Source: Nymphaea colorata (Eukaryota; Streptophyta; Magnoliopsida; Nymphaeales; Nymphaeaceae). From it: 64,000 nt of DNA. The translations under genes and the position numbers were made by a program. The stretch covers positions 18,908,370 to 18,972,369 of the forward strand of contig NC_045140.1 of the NCBI RefSeq assembly GCF_008831285.2, in the 5' to 3' direction. Of this stretch, positions 1 to 13,440 are shown in pieces. The notes under the pieces were generated by a model. The model made no database searches and was not told the DNA's origin. It saw only the letters and a program-made list of their open reading frames with translations. Position 1 is the stretch's first letter. Each line of letters opens with the position of its first letter.

Positions 1-102
1 CCTCAAATGTTGAACATTGACTTGTTATCAATGCAAAGTTAGTCAGTTTTTTTGAACACTCACCAGGACATAATGGTCATAAATGTTGGGATATTTTGAG
101 TG

Positions 103-290
103 AACGGATGTTTGAGAGTAAAGGGAAAATAAGAAAGGGAAGGGAAATGAAAGGATGTTTTAATGTAATTCCAATTCCTTTAAAAATGGAAAAAATGGAG
201 AGATTGAGAAGGAAATGAATAGATGTTTCTTCCAATCTCTTTCTTCTCATTTCCTTCCTCATTTCATTCTCTTTCTTTTCTCATGTATCG
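103..290. repeat. Imperfect purine/pyrimidine foldback
   Basis: A purine-rich left arm (runs of GGGAAA and GAAATGAAAGG) is followed by a pyrimidine-rich right arm (CATTTCCTTCC, CATTCTCTTTC). The two arms are imperfect reverse complements. It resembles in composition the larger foldback at 34.8 kb, so it may be a decayed relative. The ends and any target duplication are unclear. Confidence 0.35.
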
Positions 291-941
291 GTTCCTTTGT
301 TTATGAGAATCAAACTAAAAACTTGCTTTTCATTCCTTGAAGTCTTAAATTGAGAGATTTTGTAGTTTATTCAACAACATAAAACCTCAATTATATAATA
401 ATATGCTTGGCTTTTAGTTCAAGCGACTTGCAAGACAAATTGAGATTTAACTTGTAAATCAGATATCACGATCTCCTTTGCTTGGTAAGTAAAAGAAGTT
501 GGCAAATATGGAATAATCAGAGCATCTTCCCAAGGCATATAATATGACAATGTTGACTTCGATCATCTGCGTTTGTTGTCACTGTCAAACAAGCATTGGC
601 CAAAGGCACGGCTGTTTCAGCAAAGGCTGCTTCTTCAATTATTGACAAAACTTTGTTTGCTGGTGGCTCGTCAGCAACTTATCAAATTGCAGAATGCCCA
701 CTCCCAATTGTTAAAGGAATTGCAGAGTCCTCCAATTATTATGGCAAATTTTTCTCTCTGTTTTTGTTTTCTCTGGCTGTTGACTTAAAAGGGCCAGTCC
801 CTCTCAAAATTTCAGATGTTATCCTTTACCGACCTTGAGAACAGAGATTATCCATTAAAGGAACACTCCCCACCAAAAAGGTCAACGCTTCTTCCTTTTT
901 TCCTCCTCTGTTTTTTATGTCTGTTTTTTCGGTGTAAGACT

Positions 942-1017
942 GTTTCAGAACTTGGGTGAACTTATGGTTGTTTTTTTCGTTTCAGAACTTGGGTGAACTT
1001 ATGGTTGTTTTTTTCGT
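942..1017. repeat. Tandem duplication, 38-bp unit x2
   Basis: Two near-identical adjacent copies of a 38-bp unit that begins TTTCAGAACTTGGGTGAAC and ends in a T run followed by CG. There is no coding content. It lies directly against the next tandem array. Confidence 0.85.
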
Positions 1018-1190
1018 CTTCGAAAGTAGTAGTTACAATCCAAAGAAGTAGTACTCATGAAAATCAAACTAACGAGTAGTTACAATTCGAAAGTAGTAGT
1101 TACAATCCAAAGAAGTAGTACTCATGAAAATCAAACTAACGAGTAGTTACAATCCAAAGAAGTAGTACCCATAAAAATCGAACTAACGAT
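1018..1190. repeat. Tandem array, about 67-bp unit x2.5
   Basis: Two full copies and one partial copy of a unit that contains GAAGTAGTACTCATGAAAAT followed by CAAACTAACG. The same core also appears, singly or in pairs, near 15.84, 16.09, 16.14 and 19.54 kb, so the array is a local amplification of part of a dispersed repeat. Confidence 0.8.
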
Positions 1191-2142
1191 TGGACTTTCA
1201 CTGACCCATCAGCCCGGTCATCAACATTATGCTCCTTGGGATAGATATTGGCCACTTGGGTTTACTAAATGGCACCATCACCCTCGAAGTGGGTTGGCGC
1301 AACAGCTGGAGGTTAGGGACACTGATAGGTGGCCAATCTTTTGTTCGGATGTAAAAATAAGTCATTTGTATGGAAGAAGTTGTAACACATTAAAAAGAAC
1401 ACTTCCAAGCACTAAAAGCATATCTTAGAAGGGAAGAGTAGGGACTTTCGCCTTCATGCCGTGAGGGCGGAGTTCAACAACTTTCATGATAGATAGATTT
1501 TATCTCAAAAGACAGAGAGAGTTGCATGCCAACTACTTCAAATTTAGGCTTCTGCAACGTTACAGGGTTATCTGTCACGACTGTCAACTGAGAAGGAAAT
1601 GAGCAGTGTTGGTGACGCCATAAGATTTCATGCTTCTACATATTATTTCTCGTTTTAGCTTCAAGCCGCATCCAACTCCTAGTTGGCATGCGACTCGTGA
1701 TGTAGCTTAAAAAAAAACCAAATTCGTATCATCATTAATATGAACTCCACGACATCAGCAAAATTTGATATAATTTAGGCTCTAGATATATGGATAAAAC
1801 TGTTGGATCGGGTCCCCTCCATGTGCAGGACCCGACAAAAAAAAAGGATATAAATTATTCAATAATTCAGTTAAGGGAATGTTTACAATCATATTCAATT
1901 ATATTACAATCGTGCACGAATTCTGTGGGCGAAGCTTGGAAGTTTTCACCGTGTTCAAGATCCGGCGACAACTCCGATTGGTTTAAATAAAAATATGAGA
2001 AGAAAGTTCTATCACTACTTCCCTCAAGTCAAACGTATTGAACTTCATAAATAAAGAAAAAGAGAAACGGGAGGTGGGGGTAAGTTAATTCACTCCCTTT
2101 CGAAAACACTGCCAAAGCTGCGCTATTTTCAAACACGCTAGA

Positions 2143-2169
<27 letters not shown>
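2143..2169. repeat. (AT)n microsatellite
   Basis: Uninterrupted alternating AT over about 27 bases. Confidence 0.95.
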
Positions 2170-2173
<4 letters not shown>

Positions 2174-3975
2174 TAAACTATGAATTTATGAATATATCAC
2201 AGATGTTAAAATGTCAAATTGGGAAGGATCAAGCTTTTCAATATTATGTCGGGATGTGTTGATAGTTAAAAGCCGTTGCTAATGTGATTTATAATATAAT
2301 GACGGTTTATAGTGCTTGAATAGATGCATTTAAATTTTAACTATTTAACCATTCAGCAACATGTGATTGTAGAAAAAAATCTTATACTGTTTTACCCTTT
2401 CAAAGCCGCAAGTAATTTCTGCTTTTGTCCCAAGGTAGTTGCGATATCCCTTTCAACCTTTCACAAAAGCATTCTGAAATGTATTAATGTTTTATAAAAG
2501 CTCCAGCCGACTGCCTTTAATGGCAGCACATGGTCACAGACTTAGTCAGAGACGCTTCCGTCCTCCTCCCGCTCCAACCAAAAGTTTCTGCAAGGAAAAA
2601 AAAAAAAATCACTTTTAGAAGGTTTTATATTTTTATTTTTTTAAATTGGCTCATACTGTTTATGACCTTTCTTGGACAATGGGGAACATTTTTCTAGAGT
2701 GAGAGATAAAGCTGGGCATCAAAGTCCGTGACTCAGGTCGATCAGAGTTAGGTTTGGCCGATACCCAGCCTAGGCTTGGCCCGACTACCCACAATTAGGG
2801 ACATGTTCGGCCTGGCCAGTTTGATTATGATAAATAATATATTTTAATATAAAATAATATATAAATATAATTACTTATAATATAATATATATAATTATAA
2901 GTATATAATAATAATAATAAATATCCAGTCAATTCGACCAAAAAACTTATGAAGCCAGGCACAGGCCAAGCCGGTACCCAACCTGATGCCCAAGCGTACA
3001 CGTATTAGGCGCATTTGAACCACGTGAAATTGAAATAAAAGGTCCTTAATCTTAACAGCCTTAGTTCATGTGGTCTGTTGAATTTTAATGTCAATGTCAT
3101 GTACTTAACAGGAATAATAGATTGAGACATGTTCGTCGATGAATGAATCTGTGGTACAATTATATATTGTTATTGTCGCTAAATGCCTTTTAGTATGAAC
3201 TGCCAAAGGTTTATTTTCACTATTCTTCATAATTAACATTAAAGGCTCACTCCGCTCCATTATTCAATAACACTTTGTTTTTTTTGTTTAAACAAGATAA
3301 AATGACGACGTCTATGACTTGATTGTTGAATGTATGAACAAGCATTGATAATGGCACTATGTTTTCTAAAATAAAATAAAAAAACATCATGCTTTTAAGC
3401 ATGTATTTGAGAAGTATATATTCCGTGAACACGATGCTTTTTTGAAATCAAACGCTTTCTTGACATTGTTCCTACTTAATGTTTGATAGCAGATCCAAAA
3501 AGCTGCTCTATGGAAGATTCTCTGTTTAAATAAATAATGGGTCTCAGTAGCATGGAACTTTTATGTATGCTATATGTAAAAAAAAAAAAAAAAGTATGGA
3601 TTTGAACTCTCAAAATCTATGGATCTGAGATTCTGGCTGCCAATCTCTCAGATCAGCCAAAATCTCGGATTTGGGATTAAAGAATGCAGCCTTAGGCTTC
3701 CAGCTGAAAATTTCTTCCAAGGGTTCATAAGTTTTTAGGGTTTCAAATCTCTGGCTTATTACCATTAAATTACACCAGCTAAGGACTAAGGTCAGTATCA
3801 TGGTCACGAGTATTTGTGCAATTTCTTCGTCGACTTTGTCTCATCTCTTAGATTTGAATTGCACGTTGTCATGTCCAACCTTTTTGTGGGGGCAGAAATC
3901 AATGTAAAAAATCATGACATAGCTCGTAACCTTTTTTTTTGGTGTAGCTGACACATAGATAGAACATAAAGGACA

Positions 3976-4218
3976 TGATTTGATTTTTGGGATGAACACC
4001 AGCCGAGTTCGAGTTCGAGTTGTTTGAAAGCCAGACTTGACTTTGAGTTTATTAGCTTGATTTGATTTTTGGGATGAACACGAGCCGAGTTCTAGTTGTT
4101 TAAAAGCCAGACTTGAGTTTGAGTTTATTAGCTTGATTTGATTTTTGGGATGAACACGAGTCGAGTTCGAGTTCGAGCTGTTTAAAAGCCAGACTTGAGT
4201 ATGAGTTTATTAGCTTGA
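3976..4218. repeat. Tandem array, about 75-80-bp unit x3
   Basis: Three consecutive copies of a unit that starts GATTTGATTTTTGGGATGAA. Each runs through a variable GAGTTCGAGTT stretch, then a shared AAAGCCAGACTTGA block, and ends GAGTTTATTAGCTT. Copies differ mostly in the number of GAGTTC hexamers. It looks like a minisatellite from decayed transposon sequence. Confidence 0.85.
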
Positions 4219-5942
4219 GCTCAACTCATCTCAATAGTGTCCAAGCGCGCAGATCCAAATTTGTAAGCATTAAGTCGTGGTGGCAGAGCAAGAATTTTTC
4301 TCCAACACAAGCCACTATATAATTTCCAAAAAATGTTAAGGGGCATAAATTAAAATTTTTAAAAATTAAGTGGTGAAATTTAATTTTGAGCAGCACTCTG
4401 ATCCATCTCAGTCGGATGAAAATAACCCCACCCCTTTGGAGATAAATTGATCAAAATCTTGAAAAAATGCCAATTTAAAAAATACCTCATCCTTACAGTT
4501 TAAAAAACTTTAAAAATTTATATGTAAATCTAAAAAAAAATAGTTTAATATATATATAAAATTTTAGCTCTTGTGAAAAACTATAGTTTTAGTCTGGCCA
4601 CAAAAATTTTCTACTTCAGCCCAACAACAAAAGAAAGAAGAAAGATGTGATAAATGCTTGTAATTTTTATAAGACGACGAATTTCTGTTCAGGCCGATTC
4701 ATCCTTTTATTTATTTTAGGCAACGCTATTTGTATCAATCGTACGGGCTCAAAAAAGTAAGATTCATTTTGTCGAATTAATTTTAATTGACAACAGCAAA
4801 TCCTCCTTAAAAAGATTTTGTGGTACATAATATAACTTTTATATTTAAGTAAATAATAATTGCCGACTGCTTTTCCCTTCTTCTCCCTTTTTCTGTTGGG
4901 TTGAGAAGGCGGGCAGAAATTGGGAACTCCTTCATATCGGGAGACCTTTTCGGTCAAAAAATATTATTTTTATCTTTCGTTTTTTGGGGTATCCAACTCT
5001 TTTGGCCTCTCGTTCGGTCTTATCCTCAACTCCAGGAGACCGCTGCCCTGGTCTTTCGCGTTAATTACAGAACTACCGCCCCTTCAAAGCATTTGGCTTC
5101 AGTTTTGGATATGGATTTCAGTTCTCAAAGTGGATCGAATCAGTATTTGCTTTGAAGCCTTGAATTAGAGTATATTCTGGACAGGAAAAAATTTGTCATT
5201 GAGATGAAAATTTTCTTTCTTTTAATTTAAGGTTTTTTCAATTTAAAGCTTTATTTTGATGACATGAAATAATTTAACGTGGTAAAATTGATATACATAA
5301 TAGTTGTTTATTAACTGTGTTTTGGTGTACATAATAAAATATATATAAAAAACTATTTTTAGTACTGTTAATACCTAGTTTTTTTTTTTTATTGTTCTCC
5401 TCTAATTTCACGTGAAAACAAATAGAATCTCTGACCTCTCAGATTGAACCTTTTTACGAGTTAATTTTTACCATGGTATGGTCGTATGTGGGTAAAGTTT
5501 TGCGACGTTTTTCACCCCAGCATCAAACAGGGCCTAAATGGCAAAAATAATTCTCGATTGTGACGACCGGGTCCGTAAAAATCGGGTTTGGATCTATGGA
5601 TACTTAGATACTCCGTAAAAGCAAAGAATGATCCCAATAATACACTGAAAAGCGAAAAAGCCCAGGGTTTTGGAAAGTTGGTCACTTCCAAAATTATGTT
5701 GGATAAAATAACCTGGATATTGGAGTATTTTCTTCCCATCGGAAGGGGGAAAAAAAAAATTATCATTGTTGGGGCATTTCTGCAATAAACTGGAAAAGCG
5801 TGCCCTCTTGCACTCCTTGACCTGAGAGTGCCAAAAGATTGAGGATAAACCGTAAGGGTGAGGTGGGACCGGCACGCACTGTTTGCTCTCGACTCGTCTC
5901 TCACCCACCCTCCTTCCTTGCTTACCATGTGGCCATGGCCTG

Positions 5943-5950
5943 TATAAGTA
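5943..5950 (+). promoter_or_regulatory. TATA box of ALDH2B
   Basis: TATAAGTA lies 92 bases before the chosen ATG at 6042. That would put transcription start at about 5970-5980 and give a 5' UTR of roughly 65 bases. The motif and spacing are typical of a plant core promoter, but no transcript supports the start. Confidence 0.6.
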
Positions 5951-6041
5951 CGCCTACTGCGTCTCCCCCACCCCTGAATAATCCGCCATTAAAGTGCTCG
6001 CAGAGGCCTCTCTGACACCCCCACCAACACCGGAGGCCACC

Positions 6042-9000
6042 ATGACCATCCGAAACATGTCTTCCCTCTTGTCCATGGCCCTCCGATCGTCCAAATTTGG
6101 ATCTCTAGGTACGGAGATCCTTTTTTTTCTGCCATGGCCTTTCGGAATGGACAGTTCATCGTTCCCTTTCGTGGTTCTTTGTTTGCAATTATGGTTGTGG
6201 CCTTCGTTGTTGGTTGGTTCTGCTACCAGTTGCACAAGTTCTGGTTTTCTGTGTCCCCCACAGTGAATTTATTGCGTTTCCGTGGTAATTGGCCACCCGA
6301 AGTTTGCTTTTTCTTATTTGGGGTCTCTGAGATTTTTTGTTGGTTTATCAAGATAACCTTTTTGTTTTTTGGTTTTTTACTAGTCTCAGATATTTCTAGT
6401 TATGGCCTTCTTTAGATTAAGCGGCAAAAAGAAGAATTTTTTGATGCTTTTTCTCTCTCTCTTGGATTTTTCTGTTGATTTTTGTGGTTATGTAAGTCTA
6501 GAGCTGAGTTGTTAATTAGACGTATACGATCTGATCAGGTATGTTAACTCAGCTCCAAAGAACAAGGTGAATGGATCAGATACTTGTTTTTTCCTCTTCT
6601 TTCTTAGAAGATGAAAGACCTGGTTAATTCAGCCAGATTAAAGCCAAAAAACGCCTTTTAAATATTTTAGCGGTCTCAATATTCGTCCTTTTTTTGTTAA
6701 TCTGGTTTAATACAAATATTAGCTTAATCAGATCTGGTGTTATTAAGAGAACGAGAACGGTAGATATATCTTCTAGAATGTTTAAAGATCAACTCTGAGG
6801 AGGAGGTTGATGCCTTGGATTTAGGTGTTGCAGCATTCACGAACTTCGGTGAGTCTATGTTGGTCTTTGGCTGAATTACTTTCAATATTTTACAGTGTTC
6901 ATGGAGTCAAACGCGTGCAGCCTTTCTGTATGGAAAACTTTAATCTTATTAAAGGTCACCATTGAAGTTTTTCACTACTGGTGAGAGAAGCAAAGACATT
7001 GAAACATTTCTGTGGTTCTATTTCCGTTTGTTCAAACTCTCTCTATCAGTCAAAAGGAACCGCAAACAAAACGGAAGAAACAAATAACAGAATACAGATC
7101 ATGTTTGACGTACACGTGCCTCTCTGCACATGTATTTATGTGTGTGCGAGAGAGAGAGAGAGAGAGAGATAGAATAACTTGGTTGTTCTAAAATGGTGCC
7201 CATACGTTTACTTCTGTTGTTGATATTCATCTCTTGCTTTTCTACATTCCGGTCCTTGTATATCTGTTCTCTTAAGTCACTTAGCTTGCTGGGGATCAAA
7301 ATAATTGAACGGTGAAGGACTGAGATCTCATGAAGAAAGTGATCCCACTTCATGGAAGCGTTTCCCCTCTCACAATGCCAAACGAACTTTTGCTCCGTGA
7401 AATGATGTCAGGGTGGAATTTTTCTCGTGCAAATGAGAAAGTGAGGTTCCACCACCACCAGATGTTCTTTTCTTTTTTTCACCTTATCAGCTATGTTCCT
7501 CACTGATCAACCTATTGCTTATTATCTAAACTAGCAGTCATGAAGGATTAATTAGCTCTGTTATTAGGAGTGTCAGTTGTTTAATAAGTAGTGAAGGTTG
7601 AATATTCTTTTACCATCTCCAGTTTCTTTATGTTTTACTGGAATTAGTTTTTGGCATAATTTTTTGTTCCTGTAATTAAGCATGAAAATGATGACCTTAT
7701 CATACTCCTTGAACTTGGAGTTTGGCGTTTGTAGCTGTTTACTTGTTTAACAGTTTTATCGTTAATGCTTCTCCAGGAAGGCCTTTTACAAATGCCATCC
7801 GAAGTCGTGCATTTGGTACTGCTGCTGCAGCTGAAGAACCAATAGTGCCCCCTGTTCAAGCAAATTTGACACAGCTCCTAATTGATGGTCAATTTGTTGA
7901 TTCTGCATCAGGTGATTCTTCTACTGCAGAAGTACAGTTTGAAGTGTATCATTAGTAATTGTTTGTCGTTCTTTCTTTTCAATATTGAATTATGGTTTTC
8001 CATTTTCTAGCTACAAAAGATTGACTCGTAAGTGTTTCCTTGGTCTCAGGTAAGACGTTTCCCACACTTGACCCTAGAACAGGACAAGTTATTGCACATG
8101 TTTCTGAAGGGGATGCAGAAGATATCAACAGGGCTGTAGCTGCAGCTCGCAAGGCATTTGATAAGGGACCTTGGCCAAAAATGACCGCCTATGTAATTAT
8201 GATATTCTTTCATCTGAACTGCAATCTGAATCTTTCTTAGACTCCCAATATGGTAGTCTTTAGCTCTTAACATATGGGTTACTTGTTTATAACTGGTGGC
8301 ATTAGGTATTCCAATGTACACTATTCTGATGTTACATTAAATCTTGTTAGAGAAGTCTTATATACCATCAATTTGTGCATGCATTCTTTGTAAGTGTGTT
8401 AACAGTTCGGACTGTTTTTTGAAGTATGTCTCCTCCATTTCTTGTGCAGGAAAGGTCACAAGTACTTTACAGATTTGCAGATCTTATTGAAAAGCACAAT
8501 GATGAACTTGCAGCTCTTGAAACTTGGGATAATGGGAAGCCTTATGAGCAGGCATCCCAAATTGAAGTTCCAATGCTAGTCCGACTTATGCGATACTACG
8601 CTGGTAACTCTTTAAGAAATTGAATAATAAAATCTTCCTTAGGACACCAATTAGTTTTGATTGCTACAATGTGTAAAGTGGTATAGACTTAACCATCATG
8701 GATTTGCTTCAGGATGGGCAGATAAGATCCATGGTCTCACAGTTCCAGCTGATGGAAGTTACCACGTGCAAACCTTGCATGAACCCATTGGAGTTGCTGG
8801 ACAGATTATCCCGTGGAACTTTCCACTTCTTATGTATGCTTGGAAGGTCGGACCTGCTTTAGCTTGTGGGAATAGCATTGTACTAAAGACTGCAGAGCAG
8901 ACGCCTCTCTCTGCTCTTTATGTGTCAAATCTGCTTCTTGAGGTATGATATTATTGAACTGTTCTTTTATTGCTGCTTTTAGTTCATTACTGTAAGTTAT

Positions 9001-12000
9001 TTGGTGTTACATTCTATTACTGTCTAAAACTGTTTTTCTAAACAGAGAGTGCTCTATATGCCGTATTGTCCAAAAGTCTTGTTCTAGAACAAAGTTTATC
9101 TAGGAATTCATATGGTAGCTAGAATTTCACTATCCTTAAAAAGGAGAGTTTGTGTAACTTGCATATTTGAATTGCTTCTACGTCATTAAAATTTTCCACC
9201 CTTATTCTTCAATATGGCAATTTTATGTTTCAGATCCTTCTAATATTACCCTAAAGATAAGAACTGAGGAAAGGGAAATGACATTTAAAAGTCAGCATAC
9301 CTTATTATGGGTTGCCCTCTTATATGGCACTGCAAAGTAGATGTGTCTGCTGACACTGTTAATGCATGTACCTTGACGGCGAATTCAGATCAATTTACTC
9401 AAATTTTCATATCTAACATATATTGTTATACATAGACTCCTTAACAGGTGAAATGTTTATTATTTTGGTATGCTCTTGGAGTGTCTCATCGTTAAACCAT
9501 AGATGTATGTTCCAATAATCTTTAGAACAGAACTCCAGCCGCTGATCTTCAATTTGAAATACAGTTTGCAATAACAGAAATAGACCTTTAATTTAGCTTC
9601 TCACACCATGACTAAAGGTGCTTGGGTGAGCGTAAAGTTTATGGATATTCAGTATTCATACTGTCGTGTAGTAAAGCACCAGACATAAGCACCAAACATA
9701 TGTCAAATATATCCGACAAACATTATGTTCAACAATTGGTCAAAACTTAGTTGAAAAATTAAGCAGCATACATGGAAAACGCAAGCTGAAGCATAAGAAA
9801 ATGGTGACATCATCTATGATTTTCTCCAAGATAATGTCATGTGTAGGTTTGACAATTTCCGATGCTTTCACTCTATCGCTTCCTTTTTGTTTCTTTTGTT
9901 TTAGGTAATTTCCATTTGGGTTTTGGTGAACTCCCATGTAACTTCAATAAAGTATACTGATTTGAGTGCCTTAGATGCCCTTGTTCCTTCTTCGTTGTAA
10001 GGCTGTCAAGTTTTCATGGATTAAATTAATGAAAGTCATATTTCTTTCTTGGCCTAACCTGAATTTATGATTATTAAGGTTCTTTCTTAAGATATAAATG
10101 AATGACGGTTTAGTCTCCTGCTTTCAGAGTAGCTACTAATACTTCAGGAAAGCTTAACAAAAATGGCATGATACTTGACCATCCTTGAGTTAGGCATGAA
10201 ATCTTGTTGAATTAACACTTGAGTGTCCCACTCCTCATTTTGTTGAGTTAACATCTTACATATTTCTATATTTGACAGGCTGGGCTTCCTCCTGGTGTTC
10301 TGAATGTAATTTCTGGGTTTGGACCAACAGCTGGAGCAGCGCTAGCTAGTCACATGGATGTAGATAAGGTACCATCTCTGATGATATATGTTTTAAAATC
10401 CATTGGTTCATAAAATGATCTAGCTAGAAATCTGTAGGTCGTTTTCTGTGGCCCTTTTCTTCCAAAAAGGTTATAAGCAAACAAAGTATAAACATGAATT
10501 GTTTGCAAGACTATGAAAACTCCACCTTCACTCAGATGCAATTTTATGTCGTTTTTTCTTTCTTTCTTTTTGGCATGGATATAAAGTTTATAAAGTCGTC
10601 TCTTACCAATGTTCCAGTTAAACTACTTAGACCTTCTCTAATTTATGTAGTAAAATAATTTTTTTTTTAACATTCTGGAAGAGGACGAACAAAATAACCA
10701 TAGTACATTAAATTTCAGCATCTTCTAGTTTCTCGTAGGACTTGATTGTGACATCTTTTCTATTGGTTTAGCTGCTTACTTTTACCTACAGTAGATCCTA
10801 AGAATGTGGTGCTAGAAGATTCTCCGTTAAGAAAGTATGTGTTCAGACATACCTTTTTTCTTTTCACATTCTGCAAAATCCGTCTTTTAGGTGGGTACCG
10901 AAAACACTGCATTGGGTTCGTCAATGGCCTCCTTGACAAAGTAATTTCCAGGAACTATGATTCTCAAGCAGGGAACGACAAAGTTATCCTCCTAAACATA
11001 CCCTAAGCAATAGAACTATATGGGTATACTGTTATTCTTTCTTCTGCAATAGAATTTTAACCTTCTCCTTTTTTCCTCGCTCCATTTGTCATTTCACAGA
11101 TAGCCTTCACTGGATCCACTACTACTGGGCAGATTGTGCTTGAGCTAGCAGCAAAAAGCAACCTCAAGTCTGTGACTTTGGAGCTTGGAGGGAAATCACC
11201 TTTCATCATATGCGAAGATGCTGACATTGATGAAGCTGTCGAGCTTGCCCATTTTGCTCTGTTTTTTAACCAAGTAAGCTACTGTAGTGCTGGAAGCATG
11301 TAAAAGCACCCTCTTAGTGATGGACTAGTTTCATAAATAGTTCCAACATCCCTACAGGGGCAATGCTGCTGTGCTGGATCTCGGACATTTGTGCATGAAC
11401 GAGTCTATGATGAATTTGTAGAGAAATCTAAAGCTCGAGCTGCCAAGCGTGTGGTTGGCGATCCATTCAAGAAGGGTGTTGAACAAGGGCCTCAGGTAGC
11501 ATAATGCATACTATAGTGGTTTACTTCCCAATGTTCCTCGTAATGTTTTACCAATGATTTCAAATAAATTAAATATAATATAGAGGAATATTGCACTCGC
11601 ATATGTATTTCACTTTTTTTTTTAATTATTAACGCTGGATCACCAAATTGCCATTTTTTGAATTTACACTTCGTTGCTGGAAAATGAATTACAGATTGAT
11701 GTGGAGCAGTTTGAGAAGGTCTTGAGGTACATAAAATCTGGTATTGAACATGGTGCCACTCTGGAAGTAGGGGGTGAAAGGATAGGTGACAAGGGCTACT
11801 ACATCCAGCCAACAATATTTACCAATGTCGAGGTGTTCCATTGATCACATTCTTGCCTCTAAGACCTTTTGTTACTTCAATGATGAAGAGGGTTAACTAG
11901 TTCTGATTTTTTTGCTTTTGAACAGGAAGACATGCCAATCGTGACCGATGAAATTTTTGGTCCAGTGCAAACTATCTTGAAGTTCAAGTAGGCACTGAAC

Positions 12001-12344
12001 TGAGTATTACCCTTTACACTTGGTTTCGTAATTTGGACTTTCTATGTATTGATGTGTTGACTGATTTCAGGGACTTAGATGAGGTGATACATAGAGCAAA
12101 CAGGACCCCGTATGGGCTGGCTGCAGGTGTGTTCACAAAGAACCTCGACACCGCTAACACCCTTATGCGGGCTCTGAGGGCAGGGTCTATTTGGATCAAT
12201 TGCTTTGACGTTTTTGATGCTGCAATTCCTTTTGGTGGGTATAAGATGAGTGGTCTTGGTAGGGAGAAGGGGGTTTACAGCTTGAGCAACTACTTGCAAG
12301 TCAAGGCTGTTGTGACACCATTGAAGAATCCAGCTTGGCTGTAG
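6042..12344 (+). CDS. ALDH2B: Mitochondrial aldehyde dehydrogenase, family 2B
   Basis: NAD-dependent aldehyde dehydrogenase that oxidises acetaldehyde and similar aldehydes to acids in the mitochondrial matrix; the family includes maize RF2A and Arabidopsis ALDH2B4/B7. Eleven exons with GT-AG borders join in frame: 6042-6108, 7777-7911, 8050-8192, 8450-8603, 8713-8942, 10279-10368, 11100-11273, 11358-11495, 11695-11832, 11926-11987 and 12071-12344. They encode 534 aa, the usual family length. Residues 1 to about 40 are rich in Ser, Arg and Ala with few acidic residues, as in a mitochondrial transit peptide. Visible motifs are [14 protein letters not shown], the coenzyme loop FTGSTTTG (276-283), general base Glu301 in [10 protein letters not shown], and catalytic Cys335 in [10 protein letters not shown]. 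The C-terminus [13 protein letters not shown]...[12 protein letters not shown] is typical. A second in-frame ATG (Met6) is an alternative start. The gene looks intact. Introns 1 (1.7 kb) and 5 (1.3 kb) are the longest. Confidence 0.95.
7148..7169. repeat. (GA)n microsatellite in ALDH2B intron 1
   Basis: About eleven GA units inside the first intron. It is not coding, although short open frames run through it. Confidence 0.9.
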
Positions 12345-13144
12345 TTCTTTGCTTATGCCTTTGATGTGTAGAGGGTTTTTCTGGGGTGACCCGGTGAACT
12401 TACTGATGAAGAAATAAGATCAGTAGATTATCCTGTAGAGTTGGCTTCTCTTGCACGAGTCTACTGCTGTGAAAAAGTATATTCTTGTTCTGTGGCATAA
12501 ATAGTGAAGTAGTGAGGTGCCCTTGGAAATCATAGTTGACCAACTTAAGACTGAACTTCTTTTAGGCTTTTCAAAATGAATAATGTTACGGGAGTACTAT
12601 TATTTCAATACAAAACAAGACCACAGGCTGACAGCCCTATTCGTTTCCTGCTTCAGCAGACGGATATTAAATCAGAAGACAAACTGTGATTACGAAAACA
12701 GAACCTGCGGAGACAAAGGAGAACGCGGGAATTCCCAATTATAACCATTCAGCCGAATAGAGCTAATATTACCTCTCATTGCTCGAGGCCAACGCCTCAT
12801 TTTCTCTTACAAAGATAGGATGAGGATCTGCTGCATTCTCATTAAGCAACATTTTCATCACATGAGTTCAGCATAATGCCAGGCCTTCTCATCACGAAGA
12901 TAACCACTCCTGGCCATTGAATACCAGAAACAATCACTATCAATACCTCTCAAACCAGATGCAATTTAATTGCCCATCCTGGCCTAGCCAAGAGTTGCCA
13001 AAATGGTTTGAATCCATAATGGAATGGCCTTAGCCACTTGATCCGACCCTTCTGGCGTCCAAATCACTTCCATACATGAGCTATGATGTTCCTAATCTCC
13101 ACAGCTTCCATGTTACCACGTTAAAACACAACTACAAACAAAGC

Positions 13145-13440
13145 TTAATTGCTTTGTGGCTGAATCTTCTTCGACTGGAAAATTTCTGACACAGAATCTT
13201 TAGAAAGAGTTCTTCTAACCCAAAACCTGTTAACCACACTCCACCAAACTTTCAGAGCAGAGGGGCATGCAAACAGAACACGATGCTGCGTTTCAATATT
13301 GTTCTTGCACAATTTACATCTAGAGGCGAGAGAAATATCCATCCTCTCTGCCAGACTTGAGGCCCAAACAAAATCAGCCGAGAATCACCCTTCCAACAGA
13401 GTTTATCATTGTCAGGCTCCAAGGAGCCTATCCAAGAAGC
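13145..13440 (-). mobile_element. Decayed LINE fragment (zinc-binding segment)
   Basis: On the minus strand, 13145-13342 encodes a segment like the reverse-transcriptase zinc-binding domain found at the C-terminus of plant LINE polyproteins. It has a C-x2-C pair in ASRCKLCKNN followed by HRVLFACPSALKVWWSV. Just upstream, in another frame, is a piece containing DNDKLCWKGDS, which fits the D-x-W-x-G-D motif normally preceding this domain. The two frames do not join and there are stops around them, so this is a dead fragment. I could not fix the ends; similar decayed sequence may extend to about 13.75 kb. Confidence 0.65.

Larger units (their letters stand above)
1..5940. other. Intergenic region upstream of ALDH2B
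   Basis: I see no credible gene here. The open frames are short, lack recognisable domains and have no consistent splice structure. The stretch holds tandem repeats near 0.94-1.19 kb and 3.98-4.22 kb, a TA microsatellite at 2143-2169, a purine/pyrimidine foldback near 100-290, and AT-rich filler. A GC-richer part from about 5.8 kb onwards is probably the promoter of the aldehyde dehydrogenase gene. Confidence 0.7.

Noticed and set aside
596..838. An 80-codon plus-strand frame beginning MAKGTAVSAKAASS
   Set aside because: Looks plausible at its N-terminus, but I recognise no family, see no supporting splice sites or promoter, and the tail is hydrophobic low-complexity sequence.
1018..1190. 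Regularly spaced direct repeats considered as a CRISPR-like array
   Set aside because: The copies are contiguous with no unique spacers, and the window is eukaryotic; it is a tandem minisatellite.
5512..5928. A 138-codon minus-strand open frame just upstream of ALDH2B
   Set aside because: No recognisable domain or transcript signals; it lies in the likely promoter of ALDH2B.
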